From Halobacillus alkaliphilus (GTDB lineage Bacteria; Bacillota; Bacilli; Bacillales; Halobacillaceae), in assembly GCF_900113125.1 (NCBI RefSeq), contig NZ_FOOG01000015.1, positions 1 to 64,000 on the forward strand: 64,000 nucleotides of DNA, in the 5' to 3' direction. Positions 8,348 through 17,461 of the stretch are shown piece by piece. Made by a program: the position numbers and the translations under genes. The notes below the pieces were generated by a model. That model did not search any database and was not told where the DNA came from. It saw only the letters and a list, made by a program, of their open reading frames with translations. The first letter of the stretch is position 1, and each line of letters begins with the position of its first letter.

Positions 8348-9709
8348 TCATTTTACGAGATCGTTGAGTAATTCCTCCAGCTTCATCCCTCTCGAAGCCT
8401 TAATAAGAACTACGGTGTCGGCCGTTAATGCTGCACGTACATGATGACTTAAAGTTTCTTTATCTGTAAAATGTTTGGTTGCTATCTGCGGCTGCCGTTC
8501 TGCGACTGCCCTGGATATTTCTTCGGAATGCTCGCCAATAGTATAGACGGCATCAATTTTATCGGTAACGGCTTCAGCTACACTGCGGTGTAAGTCCCGG
8601 GACTGGGCCCCAAGTTCAAACATATCCCCGAGAATCAGGATCTTTCGAGATTTTGTAGTTAGTTGAGCCATCACTTCTATCAGAGCTTTCATTGATGTCG
8701 GTGAGGCGTTATAGGCGTCATTAATAATCAGAGAATCATTTATTCCTATGTGTTTCTCATAACGCATGCTCGACATCTGAAGATGATCAAAGCCTTCTTG
8801 AATTTGATCGGCCGAGAGTCCTGCCTTCTTAGCAAGGGTAATAACATAAGCTGCATTTTTCACATTATGCTTTCCAGCCAGCGGGAGCTTATAAGTTTCT
8901 TTTTCATTAATCGCGAACTCACTGGCATCATCTGAAGTGTTGATTACCTTCACTTGAGTATTGCTGCTGCTATTGAACCCGCATGATATTGATCTTTCAT
9001 CTTGTTTAACGGCATCTAACAGCGGTTCGTCACCATCAATGATTAACGTACCATCCTTAGACATCCCGTCCCTGATTTCCAGCTTAGCAGAAGCGATGCC
9101 CTGCCGGGAGCCAAGGTTTTCAATATGGGATTCACCAATGTTTGTAATGACGGCATATTTGGGATGAGCAAGTTTTGATAAGACGGCAATTTCGCCTGCC
9201 CGGTCCATCCCCATTTCCAGGACAAGAACTTCTGTGTCCTCATTCATGGAGAGAATCGTCAAGGGAAGTCCGATATGATTATTATAATTTCCAGCTGTTT
9301 TATGCGTCTTATACTTCCGGCTTAACACAGAAGCTGTCATATCCTTTGTAGTTGTCTTTCCATTAGAGCCGGTTATTCCAATGACTAATGGATGAATCTT
9401 CTGCAAATAATACGCAGCCACTTCCTGAAGTCCTTTCGTCGTATCCTCAACAAAAAAGACAGGGAAATCGGTCGGTACGGCGGAAGAAAGCTCCCTATCC
9501 TTCTGCCAGAGCGCTGCGACCGCTCCTTGTTTAATTGCGTCCTTTATAAAATCATGGGCATCAAAATTCTCACCCACTATGGGTATAAACAAACTCTGCT
9601 TAGCCTCCACTCTTGTGTCGGTTAGAATTTCTTTTAATGTAATTCTGTCTTGCGCCGCTCCTTTAAATTCAGGGAAGAGGGTAGTCAGTTCTTGCACTTC
9701 TAAAATCAT
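8348..9709 (-). CDS. murF: UDP-MurNAc-tripeptide-D-alanyl-D-alanine ligase MurF
   Basis: MurF adds the D-Ala-D-Ala dipeptide to the UDP-MurNAc-tripeptide, completing the cytoplasmic precursor. The 453 residues carry the Mur ligase ATP loop [14 protein letters not shown] near residue 111, the NYNNHIGLPLTIL motif typical of MurF, the VLEMGMDRAGEI segment, and NDAYNASPTSM in the C-terminal domain. Its ATG overlaps the murE stop (ATGA) and uses the RBS GAAGGAG inside the murE coding region, so the two are translationally coupled. Confidence 0.96.
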   Translation of the reverse strand: MILEVQELTTLFPEFKGAAQDRITLKEILTDTRVEAKQSLFIPIVGENFDAHDFIKDAIKQGAVAALWQKDRELSSAVPTDFPVFFVEDTTKGLQEVAAYYLQKIHPLVIGITGSNGKTTTKDMTASVLSRKYKTHKTAGNYNNHIGLPLTILSMNEDTEVLVLEMGMDRAGEIAVLSKLAHPKYAVITNIGESHIENLGSRQGIASAKLEIRDGMSKDGTLIIDGDEPLLDAVKQDERSISCGFNSSSNTQVKVINTSDDASEFAINEKETYKLPLAGKHNVKNAAYVITLAKKAGLSADQIQEGFDHLQMSSMRYEKHIGINDSLIINDAYNASPTSMKALIEVMAQLTTKSRKILILGDMFELGAQSRDLHRSVAEAVTDKIDAVYTIGEHSEEISRAVAERQPQIATKHFTDKETLSHHVRAALTADTVVLIKASRGMKLEELLNDLVK

Positions 9710-11181
9710 GATGGACGCTCCTTCATTCTCTTTAATATCATTTTTGCTACTTCACTATCATCGAAAGGATGTCTCACACCATTTACTTCCTGGTATGTTT
9801 CGTGTCCTTTTCCGGCAATTAGGACCATATCTCCTGCTTTTGCCATTCTAAGAGCATATTCAATCGCCTGCTCCCGGTCTTCAATTAATTCAAATGGATT
9901 GCTCAAGTGTCCGGTCATATCCTGAAAAATCTGTTTAGGATCTTCGCTTCGCGGATTATCCGTTGTAAAAATAACGTGATCGGCTCCTTGTATCGCGGCG
10001 TCAGCCATATAAGACCGCTTGCTCCGGTCTCTGTCCCCTCCGCATCCCACCACTACATAAGTGACACCTTTACAGAATTCTGAGATCGTCTTTAAAGCAT
10101 TTTGCAGGGAGTCCGGTGTATGGGCATAATCAATTACTACTCCATACTCCTGTCCTTCCCGAACCGGCTCAAAACGTCCCCTCACACCACGGGTCGTTTC
10201 GAAAGCATGCTTGATAACAGGAAGAGGAATACCCGACAAAATTGCTGCCCCAGCTGCTGCAAGCATATTATAAACACTGAAAAGCCCCATAAGGGGACTG
10301 TTAATAGCAATTTCCCCTTTGGGAGTTTCCAGACTATAAGCAGCGCCTGTTTCTCCTAGTATGATGTCCTTCGCCATTATATCTGCATTGGAGTGAATCC
10401 CATATGTAAGCAGGGATTGTGAAGTCGAGTGAATAAATCGTTTCGCCTGCTTGGAATCTTTATTTATGATAGCAAATTTTCGCCGCCCTTTATTATACCC
10501 GTTACCTAATTGAGCAAACAATAGGGACTTAGCCCGAAGATAATCATCAAAGTTATCATGGTAATCTAAATGATCGCGGGTGAGATTGGTGAAGATGGCA
10601 ATGTCAAAATCGCAGCCATAGACTCTGCCTTGATCAAGCGCATGCGAAGAGACCTCCATAATCGCCGTAGTTACCTTCGCCTTGCGCATTTCCGCAAAAT
10701 AACGCTGAAGTGAGAGACTGTCTGGAGTGGTATTCTTAACAGGATAGGTTTTTCCAGCGATAGACACTTGAATCGTGCCGATCATTCCTGTCCGTTGATT
10801 ATAATTCCGAAAGATTTCGTCCAATAAATACGAAACAGTTGTTTTCCCATTCGTTCCTGTCACTCCAATCACCCTTAAGTGCTCCGATGGAAAACCATAA
10901 AAAATAGAAGCTGCCATCGCAAGAGCCCTCACGGTATCATTTACAATCACAACAGGCAGGCTCGTTGTGACTTCTCTTTCCGCCATGATGACCGCAGCCC
11001 CTTTAGCTTCTGCTTCTTGCGCATACTCATGTCCATCGGCTTCAACACCGTGAATGCAAATAAAAAGGTCACCGGGACCCGTGGATCTTGAATCCATCGA
11101 AATCCCTTTAACCGTAATGTCTAACAGGGGTTGAGTTACTTTATAAAAAGGCATAAGCTTCAGTAACTTTTTCATTTTCAT
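9706..11181 (-). CDS. murE: UDP-MurNAc-tripeptide synthetase MurE (meso-diaminopimelate-adding)
   Basis: MurE adds the third stem-peptide residue. The P-loop GVTGTNGKTTVSYLL near residue 110 and TRDHLDYH near 210 are clear. The TTDNPRSEDP motif near residue 405 is the DNPR signature associated with meso-diaminopimelate rather than lysine, so this organism is predicted to have A1-gamma-type peptidoglycan. I chose the ATG at 11181 because AAGGGTG lies just upstream, giving 491 residues. The 135-bp gap to spoVD could hold a promoter, but none is convincing. Confidence 0.96.
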   Translation of the reverse strand: MKMKKLLKLMPFYKVTQPLLDITVKGISMDSRSTGPGDLFICIHGVEADGHEYAQEAEAKGAAVIMAEREVTTSLPVVIVNDTVRALAMAASIFYGFPSEHLRVIGVTGTNGKTTVSYLLDEIFRNYNQRTGMIGTIQVSIAGKTYPVKNTTPDSLSLQRYFAEMRKAKVTTAIMEVSSHALDQGRVYGCDFDIAIFTNLTRDHLDYHDNFDDYLRAKSLLFAQLGNGYNKGRRKFAIINKDSKQAKRFIHSTSQSLLTYGIHSNADIMAKDIILGETGAAYSLETPKGEIAINSPLMGLFSVYNMLAAAGAAILSGIPLPVIKHAFETTRGVRGRFEPVREGQEYGVVIDYAHTPDSLQNALKTISEFCKGVTYVVVGCGGDRDRSKRSYMADAAIQGADHVIFTTDNPRSEDPKQIFQDMTGHLSNPFELIEDREQAIEYALRMAKAGDMVLIAGKGHETYQEVNGVRHPFDDSEVAKMILKRMKERPS

Positions 11182-11316
11182 AACTGTCACCCTTACCCAC
11201 ATACAAGATTCATTATAGCAAATTGACGAACCTTCTGTATGCCCATTATTGTTTTTTTGAACGGTTTATCGTTACAGTTTGTTCACGAATTTGAAACATA
11301 ATGCAACTAACTATTT

Positions 11317-13239
11317 CTAATTCCCCATATAAACTCGGACTTTGGATCCGCTCGGCACCTTCACTCCAGCTTCAGGCGCCTGGGTAATCACTTTATCACC
11401 TTTTCCACTTGCCTCGATTTTTAAGTTGGTGAGCAACTGATTGAGCTCTTTTTTCTCAAGCCCTGTAACATTCGGAACTTCAACCAATGGCTCATCAGGC
11501 CATGTATATTCTTTTTCCAGTCCATCTTTACGCGGTTTCACCTCTAAAGCTCTCAGGCTGTCTTCCATGATATTCCCTACGATAGGAGCCGCCACAACGC
11601 CTCCAAACTGGACGGTATCCTTCGGGTTATCGATGGCTAAATAAACCACTAATTCAGGATCATCTGCAGGCGCAAAGCCAATGAATGAAACGATATGGTT
11701 GTTTTCCATATACCTTCCATCCGGTCCAACCTTTTGGGCGGTACCCGTCTTACCACCTACGCGATATCCTTCGACATAAGCTCCGCGGCCTGTTCCTTTA
11801 GCCACAACGCTCTCCAGCGCCTTACGGATTTGTGCGGATGTTTCTTCTGAAATTACGCGATCCTTTACTTTCGGCTCATTCTTTTCTTCTGCTTCTCCAG
11901 TGACTGGATCAAGCCAGGCTTCCTGGATGTAAGGTTCGTAATAATATCCTCCATTCACAGCTGCCGCTACGGCCATCACCTGTTGAATAGGGGTAACAGA
12001 GACGCCTTGTCCAAACGCTGTCGTTGCCTGTTCCACAGGACCAACATTTTTAGGCTTAAACAAAATCCCTTTGCCTTCCCCTTCCAAGTCAATACCAGTC
12101 TTTTCCCCGAAACCGAATCGGTCAATATATTCAAATAGTTTATCTTTACCTAAGCGCTGGCCCAATTGGACAAATCCTGGGTTACAAGAGTTTTGAACTA
12201 CTTCCAAAAACGTCTGATCCCCGTGTCCTCCACGCTTCCAGCAGTGTAAAGTGGCTCCATCTACCTTCACAGCACCTGAATCGTGAAAATGCTCATCGTG
12301 TAGGTCGACCAGATTTTCTTCCAGCGCCGCTGCGAGCGTAATAATTTTAAAAGTAGAACCCGGCTCATACGTACTCCAAACCGGCAAATTTCGATTATAA
12401 ACCATTGGTTCAACTTCCTGATAATTAGCTGGATTAAAATTCGGACGCGAAGCCATAGCTACTACCTTCCCAGTATCAGGATCCACTGCTAAAGCGACCG
12501 CTCCGTCTGGGTTGTATTTGCTTTGGGCAATATCCAGCTCTCTTTCAACAATGGCCTGGACTTTATAATCAATCGTAAGCTGAAGATCTTTTCCGTCTAC
12601 CGGGGGTTTGTAAATATCGGCCATGTCAGGCATTCGCTTCCCTTTTGCATCGGAGAAGAAAGAAAGAGCTCCCTTTTCGCCCTTAAGCTCATCATCATAA
12701 TAGGCTTCAAGACCAAGAAGCCCCTGATTATCAATGCCGCTGAAACCGAGTACGTGGGAAAGAAACGAACCATGAGGATAGTAGCGCTCCGAATCTTCTG
12801 CGATGTAGACCCCAGGCATCCCTAGAGATTGGATAGCTTCTGCTTTATCTTCTGAGATTTTCCGGCCTTCTGGGTGGATTTTTTCAATAGATATTTGTTT
12901 CGTGACGTGGGTGTAGGCTTTCTCCACACTCATCTCAAGAATTTGAGCTAAATTCTTAGCTGTGGTTTCAGGGTCTTTTACCTGCCTTGGTACAACCATG
13001 ACGGTTGGAGCGGACTGATTGCCGACAAGCACTTCCCCATTTGTGTCCACAATGCTGCCTCTTTCTGGTTCAAATGTGATGTCACGGCTCCATGACTCTT
13101 CTGCTTTAGCGATTAGAAAATCACTGAGTACAAATTGAACGTACCCGAGCCTTCCAATAATGACACAAAAAATAACCATTCCCACAAGAAAAACAGTGAT
13201 CAATCGTTTCTTAACAATGACTTGCGATACTCTTCTCAT
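11317..13239 (-). CDS. spoVD: SpoVD, sporulation-specific class B penicillin-binding protein
   Basis: SpoVD is the transpeptidase partner of SpoVE in spore cortex synthesis. One N-terminal membrane anchor (about residues 14-36) is followed by the PBP dimerisation domain (about 55-210) and the transpeptidase domain. The active-site triad is visible: STFK (in YEPGSTFKIIT) near 297, SCN (in VQNSCNPGF) near 355, and KTGTA (in VGGKTGTAQK) near 500. A single C-terminal PASTA domain begins at VPNVTGLEKKELNQLL, the usual arrangement that distinguishes SpoVD from PBP2B with two. The ATG at 13239 is preferred, 8 bp after AAAAGGAG, giving 640 residues. Confidence 0.93.
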   Translation of the reverse strand: MRRVSQVIVKKRLITVFLVGMVIFCVIIGRLGYVQFVLSDFLIAKAEESWSRDITFEPERGSIVDTNGEVLVGNQSAPTVMVVPRQVKDPETTAKNLAQILEMSVEKAYTHVTKQISIEKIHPEGRKISEDKAEAIQSLGMPGVYIAEDSERYYPHGSFLSHVLGFSGIDNQGLLGLEAYYDDELKGEKGALSFFSDAKGKRMPDMADIYKPPVDGKDLQLTIDYKVQAIVERELDIAQSKYNPDGAVALAVDPDTGKVVAMASRPNFNPANYQEVEPMVYNRNLPVWSTYEPGSTFKIITLAAALEENLVDLHDEHFHDSGAVKVDGATLHCWKRGGHGDQTFLEVVQNSCNPGFVQLGQRLGKDKLFEYIDRFGFGEKTGIDLEGEGKGILFKPKNVGPVEQATTAFGQGVSVTPIQQVMAVAAAVNGGYYYEPYIQEAWLDPVTGEAEEKNEPKVKDRVISEETSAQIRKALESVVAKGTGRGAYVEGYRVGGKTGTAQKVGPDGRYMENNHIVSFIGFAPADDPELVVYLAIDNPKDTVQFGGVVAAPIVGNIMEDSLRALEVKPRKDGLEKEYTWPDEPLVEVPNVTGLEKKELNQLLTNLKIEASGKGDKVITQAPEAGVKVPSGSKVRVYMGN

Positions 13240-13330
13240 CCACATAACTCCTTTTGAAAGTCGGTAGAGTCAGCTTGTATCACTATATGCATTGTAGAAG
13301 CGATTAGAACACTGTCTGGAATGGTCTTCC

Positions 13331-15475
13331 CTATGATTCTGGCGGTGCTAGTTCTACCACCAGATAACCTTCTTCTTTAATCTCCGAACCTGGAGCTATG
13401 CTTTGTTTTGCTACGTATCCATTACCCATCGTTTCTATATTGAAGCCAAAATACTCGGCAAGACGGTGGACATCCCTCAAAGAATAGCCTGTCAGATCAG
13501 GCATCGTTGGTTGATCGGTTATAACCATAATTCTCTGATTCTTTAATAGCTTAGCGCCTGGTTCAGGTAATATTTTCTCTACCTCACTACCTTGACCAAT
13601 CACTTCCACCCGATTGAAGTTTTCTTTTAATCGGCTGGTAGCTTTCTCCACAGAAAGATCGGTGACATCAGGAAGTTTTACTTGAGAGACTTTGGTTTGA
13701 CTCTCCTCATCTGGTTTAATATCGAGATAATGCAGACTGTTTTCCATGACCGTTTTCACAATGTGCGATACTGGATCTGAGCCATACTCAGTATTATCCA
13801 AATCAGGCTGCTGGACAGCCACATACATTAATAGTTCAGGATCATCTTTCGGGGCCATACCCATGAAAGAAAACGTGTAGTTCTCTCTTCCGGTCATATA
13901 GCCGCCTCCTGGTTTACTAATCTGTGCGGTTCCGGTCTTACCCGCGAGGGAAAAATCATCAAGTTTAAATTTCTGACCTGTACCATTTTCAGAAGTGACT
14001 ACCTGCCCCATTAAATCTCTCACCTGAGAGGCTGTTGATTTTGAAATAGGTTCTCCAATAACTTCAGGTGACTGCTCTTTTAAAATTTCCCCGTCCTTAC
14101 TTGAAGAAATCTTTGAAAGAATATAAGGTTTCATCATTTTGCCATCATTTGCAATGGATGTAGCAGCTGTCATGAGCTGGATCGGTGCAACCGTTGAGCC
14201 TTGACCAAATGCGGTGGTAATCTGCTCAATTGGCTTATCAAAAACTAATGAACCTGTTTTCTCTCCAGGTAAGTCAATCCCAGACTTTTGATTGAGATGA
14301 AAATCAGAGAGATATTTCTTAAACTTATCGGGGCCTAATTTCTCGTAAGCAAGGATGGATGCAGCAACGTTTGAGGATCGCTGAAATCCTTCGTTAAAGG
14401 AAATCATTCCCCAGCCCTCTCCGTTGTTATGATCGCCAATTGTACTTGAATTCTCCGTCACTTGATACCTGCCGGATTTATATAGCTCATCACCATCATA
14501 AACTCCTTCTTCGATAGCGGAAGCCCAGGTGAACATTTTCATAGTGGAGCCCGGTTCGAAAGGATAAGCTATCAAATCATTGTACCAGTTCTCTACCTCG
14601 CCAAGGTCATTAGGGTTATAACTCGGACGGTTACTCATGGCTAAGATCTGGCCTGTATCAGGATCCATAACACCGGCCATGATTTTCTCTGGACTGTATT
14701 GTTCATCTACTTGAGACATGGCATCTTCCAGAAAGGTCTGGATTTTCTGGTCAATCGTCAGGTAAACATTTTCGCCATCATCCGGTTCCTTCATCACCTG
14801 ATTAGGATCCAGCAGTTTAGTTCCGTATTTATCGCGTTCATAGCTTATTTTTCCTTCTTCTTCTTTCAAATACTTCTGCATTTGCTTTTCTATTCCTGTA
14901 ATTCCTTTGATATCCCCATCTTGTGACCGGGCAAACCCAATGAGATGTGAGGCAAAAACCCCGTTAGGATAATAGCGCTTAGCTTCTTCCTGAAACGTGA
15001 TACCATTCAAGTTTAAATCTTTAATCTCTTCCATTTCTTCTTGAGAGATTTCCCGCCCATTAGCTCCAAACTCTACTTGAAAGCGATCATTTTCCTTACC
15101 ATTCTTAATAGTTTCAAGGATTTCACTTTCCTTAAGTTCAAGTAAAGGAGCAAGTTCGGAAGCCACTTTTTCAGGATCTGTTACGTGTTTGGGGTTTTCA
15201 AGGTTTACTGAATAGTCCGGGTCTACAATCGCCTGTAAACGATACATAGGACGATCATAGGCCAGCACCATTCCATTCTTATCATAGATTTTGCCTCGGT
15301 CGGCATCAATCTTGTAAGAGCTTGTCCTGATCTCCTCCGCCCATTCTTTTAAATCTACACCCTCTACAGTCGCTGTAGTTTCAATATAAAGGAACCGGCC
15401 GACAATAATCAGAAATACAAAAGAAAACACAAGGATGAGCAGAGCTGCACCCCTATGTGTGTTTGGGTTTTTCAT
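13331..15475 (-). CDS. pbpB: Penicillin-binding protein 2B, septal transpeptidase
   Basis: PBP2B is the essential divisome class B PBP that crosslinks septal peptidoglycan with FtsW. The 714-residue length is typical. It has an N-terminal transmembrane helix (about residues 9-28) and a dimerisation region. The transpeptidase domain carries EPGSTMK near residue 308, SSN (in FQRSSNVAAS) near 368 and KTGTA near 505. Two C-terminal PASTA domains follow, the first starting at LPDVTDLSVEKA and the second at MPDLTGYSLRDVHRL. It lies between ftsL and spoVD, with a 27-bp gap to ftsL. The RBS (ACTGGTG) is weak. Confidence 0.95.
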   Translation of the reverse strand: MKNPNTHRGAALLILVFSFVFLIIVGRFLYIETTATVEGVDLKEWAEEIRTSSYKIDADRGKIYDKNGMVLAYDRPMYRLQAIVDPDYSVNLENPKHVTDPEKVASELAPLLELKESEILETIKNGKENDRFQVEFGANGREISQEEMEEIKDLNLNGITFQEEAKRYYPNGVFASHLIGFARSQDGDIKGITGIEKQMQKYLKEEEGKISYERDKYGTKLLDPNQVMKEPDDGENVYLTIDQKIQTFLEDAMSQVDEQYSPEKIMAGVMDPDTGQILAMSNRPSYNPNDLGEVENWYNDLIAYPFEPGSTMKMFTWASAIEEGVYDGDELYKSGRYQVTENSSTIGDHNNGEGWGMISFNEGFQRSSNVAASILAYEKLGPDKFKKYLSDFHLNQKSGIDLPGEKTGSLVFDKPIEQITTAFGQGSTVAPIQLMTAATSIANDGKMMKPYILSKISSSKDGEILKEQSPEVIGEPISKSTASQVRDLMGQVVTSENGTGQKFKLDDFSLAGKTGTAQISKPGGGYMTGRENYTFSFMGMAPKDDPELLMYVAVQQPDLDNTEYGSDPVSHIVKTVMENSLHYLDIKPDEESQTKVSQVKLPDVTDLSVEKATSRLKENFNRVEVIGQGSEVEKILPEPGAKLLKNQRIMVITDQPTMPDLTGYSLRDVHRLAEYFGFNIETMGNGYVAKQSIAPGSEIKEEGYLVVELAPPES

Positions 15476-15502
15476 ATATACATCACCAGTTTTAAGATTT
15501 TA

Positions 15503-15871
15503 TTACTCGATATTAGCTGCTTGTTTGACTTGCGCATTTTGGATGTCCAGTCCATTCTCTTTGGCGATCTTAAGAATACGGTCCGGATTGCTCAGTTCTT
15601 TCACTTGAAAAGCAAGGTTTTCATTCTGAGATTCCTGTTTAGAAATTTCCTGCTCCAAGCTTCGAATATCACGATTCAACTCATCCGTTGACGCCGAAAA
15701 TTGCACCAGAAATATAGAGGCCGCAAGAAATAATGTTGTGGCTGCTGAATACAGCATTTTCTCCCCCGTACTGATCCATTGTTTTTTGCGATGCTTTACT
15801 TTTTTTACCTGTTTCTGTCTCTCAGGCTGTTGAAAAGGCTGCTCCTCTTTTCTTATTTTCTCTACACTCAT
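15503..15871 (-). CDS. ftsL: Cell division protein FtsL
   Basis: FtsL is a small bitopic divisome protein that forms a coiled coil with DivIC and links PBP2B to the Z-ring. The basic N-terminal half ([10 protein letters not shown]) is followed by one membrane helix (about residues 40-60, [18 protein letters not shown]) and an extracytoplasmic leucine-zipper-like coiled coil ([16 protein letters not shown]). I chose the ATG at 15871, where GAAGGGTGG lies 8 bp upstream. It overlaps the rsmH stop by four bases and gives 122 residues, close to family size. Sequence conservation in this family is low; position is strong support. Confidence 0.9.
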   Translation of the reverse strand: MSVEKIRKEEQPFQQPERQKQVKKVKHRKKQWISTGEKMLYSAATTLFLAASIFLVQFSASTDELNRDIRSLEQEISKQESQNENLAFQVKELSNPDRILKIAKENGLDIQNAQVKQAANIE

Positions 15872-16848
15872 GTTTGCTTCCACCCTTCTTCAAATTGAAA
15901 CTCTGAATTCCAAGGTTTAATCTTCTCTACAACTCTCAACTTTGCTGAGCGTGAACGACGGTTTTCTTCCAATTCTTCACTTTCGGCAACAATCGGTTTA
16001 CGTGTCACCATTTCAAATGGCGGTTGTTTATCTTCAGGGATAATGGGGATATTTTTGGGCAGAGGCGGATTAGAACTCCATTTTTTAAAAGCTTGCTTAC
16101 ATAAGCGGTCTTCTAAAGAATGGAAGGTAATCACGGCAATACGTCCATTCATGGCACACACTCGGGCAGCCTGATGCAGACTATCCTGAAAAGCACCCAG
16201 TTCGTCATTTACGGCAATACGAATTGCCTGAAAAATTCTCTTCGCCGGATGCCCGCCCTTACGTCTGGCAGGTGCAGGAATTCCCTCTTTAATTAGTTCG
16301 ACAAGTTCTCCTGTTGTTTCAATCGTTTTCTCAGCTCGAGCGGCTTCAATTTTTCTTGCAATCTGTTTAGAAAATTTCTCTTCTCCATACTTAAAGAAAA
16401 TTCTTACGAGACGCTCATACGGCCACTCATTCACGACTTCTTTGGCACTCAGTTCATTAGACTGATTCATCCGCATATCTAAAGGTGCATCTTGATGATA
16501 GCTGAATCCACGTTCCTCAACATCTAATTGAGGACTTGATACACCAAGGTCGTATAAAATCCCATCGACTTCGGTGTAACCTAGTTCTTCCAGTTCATTC
16601 TCCAATTCACGGAAGTTCGCATGCACAAAAATCACTCGATCCGAGTATTCCTCCAAACGTTCACGCGCCGCTCCAAGGGCTGCTTCATCCTGATCGAATG
16701 AAATTAACCGGCCCTTCTCGCTTAACAGAGAGGCAATCACTTCTGAGTGCCCTCCACCGCCAAGCGTACAGTCGACATATGTACCGTCAGGATGAATGTT
16801 TAAGTGCTTTATAGTTTCTTTTTTTAATACGCTGTAGTGTTCAAACAT
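15868..16848 (-). CDS. rsmH: 16S rRNA (cytosine-1402-N4)-methyltransferase RsmH
   Basis: RsmH (MraW) uses S-adenosylmethionine to N4-methylate C1402 in the ribosomal decoding centre. The 326-residue protein has the SAM-binding motif [14 protein letters not shown] near residue 25, the [14 protein letters not shown] motif near 105, and the [18 protein letters not shown] and ITFHSLEDR motifs further on. It sits 21 bp after mraZ and overlaps ftsL, the normal order at the head of dcw clusters. Confidence 0.97.
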   Translation of the reverse strand: MFEHYSVLKKETIKHLNIHPDGTYVDCTLGGGGHSEVIASLLSEKGRLISFDQDEAALGAARERLEEYSDRVIFVHANFRELENELEELGYTEVDGILYDLGVSSPQLDVEERGFSYHQDAPLDMRMNQSNELSAKEVVNEWPYERLVRIFFKYGEEKFSKQIARKIEAARAEKTIETTGELVELIKEGIPAPARRKGGHPAKRIFQAIRIAVNDELGAFQDSLHQAARVCAMNGRIAVITFHSLEDRLCKQAFKKWSSNPPLPKNIPIIPEDKQPPFEMVTRKPIVAESEELEENRRSRSAKLRVVEKIKPWNSEFQFEEGWKQT

Positions 16849-16869
16849 GTACTCACTCGTTTCTCATCT

Positions 16870-17301
16870 TCAAATATCAAAATCAAGCATATTCTCTGCA
16901 ATTTCAGAGAATGATTCTTCCGATGCCTCAAAATACGTTTCCCAATGCTCATTGCTCCAGAATTCAATCCGGTTCGATACGCCGATGACCACACATTCTT
17001 TCTCAAGTGAAGCATACTTACGAAGTGGAGGTGGGATATTGATTCTTCCCTGCTTGTCCACTTCACATTCGACGGCACCTGAAAAGAAGAACCTGGTGAA
17101 AGCGCGGGCATCTTTTTTTGTAAGGGGGAGCTTCTTAAGCTTCTCTTCAAGAAGCTTCCATTCATTCATAGGATAAGCAAATAAGCATTGCTCTAAACCT
17201 CGAGTAAGGACAAACGTTTCCCCAAGGTCTTCACGAAATTTGGACGGAACAATAATCCGACCTTTCGTATCAATGTTATGCTGGAATTCACCCATGAACA
17301 T
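16870..17301 (-). CDS. mraZ: Transcriptional regulator MraZ
   Basis: MraZ is an AbrB-fold DNA-binding protein that represses the dcw promoter in several bacteria. The protein, 143 residues, shows two swapped-hairpin repeats with the family signatures [14 protein letters not shown] near residue 12 and [17 protein letters not shown] near 83. It is the first gene of the minus-strand cluster, and its upstream DNA carries three phased GTGG boxes that fit its known operator type. Confidence 0.95.
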   Translation of the reverse strand: MFMGEFQHNIDTKGRIIVPSKFREDLGETFVLTRGLEQCLFAYPMNEWKLLEEKLKKLPLTKKDARAFTRFFFSGAVECEVDKQGRINIPPPLRKYASLEKECVVIGVSNRIEFWSNEHWETYFEASEESFSEIAENMLDFDI

Positions 17302-17331
17302 AATGGTTCCCCACCTTCTGTCTTCACCTTA

Positions 17332-17355
17332 CCACATCGCCCCACTTTTCTCCAC
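17332..17355 (-). promoter_or_regulatory. Probable MraZ operator, three 10-bp-phased GTGG boxes
   Basis: On the minus strand GTGGAG, GTGGGG and GTGGTA start exactly 10 bp apart, 31-54 bp upstream of the mraZ ATG. A fourth GTGGGG, 21 bp further on, overlaps the RBS. Direct TGGGN repeats with five-base spacers are the described MraZ binding pattern in E. coli, so autoregulation is likely. Confidence 0.65.
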
Positions 17356-17383
17356 ATACTTTTAATTTTTCTGCATCTACAAA

Positions 17384-17412
17384 AAAAATCCTGCCTGAAA
17401 AGGCAAGATTTT
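17384..17412 (-). terminator. Terminator of bshC
   Basis: AAAATC(c)TGCCT pairs with AGGCA(a)GATTTT around a GAAA loop and is followed on the minus strand by eight T. It separates bshC transcription from mraZ, whose operator starts 28 bp further downstream. Confidence 0.85.
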
Positions 17413-17461
17413 AAAGGTTTAAATGATTTTTTTCACACAGTGGAGAAAGGTGGAGGACTTT

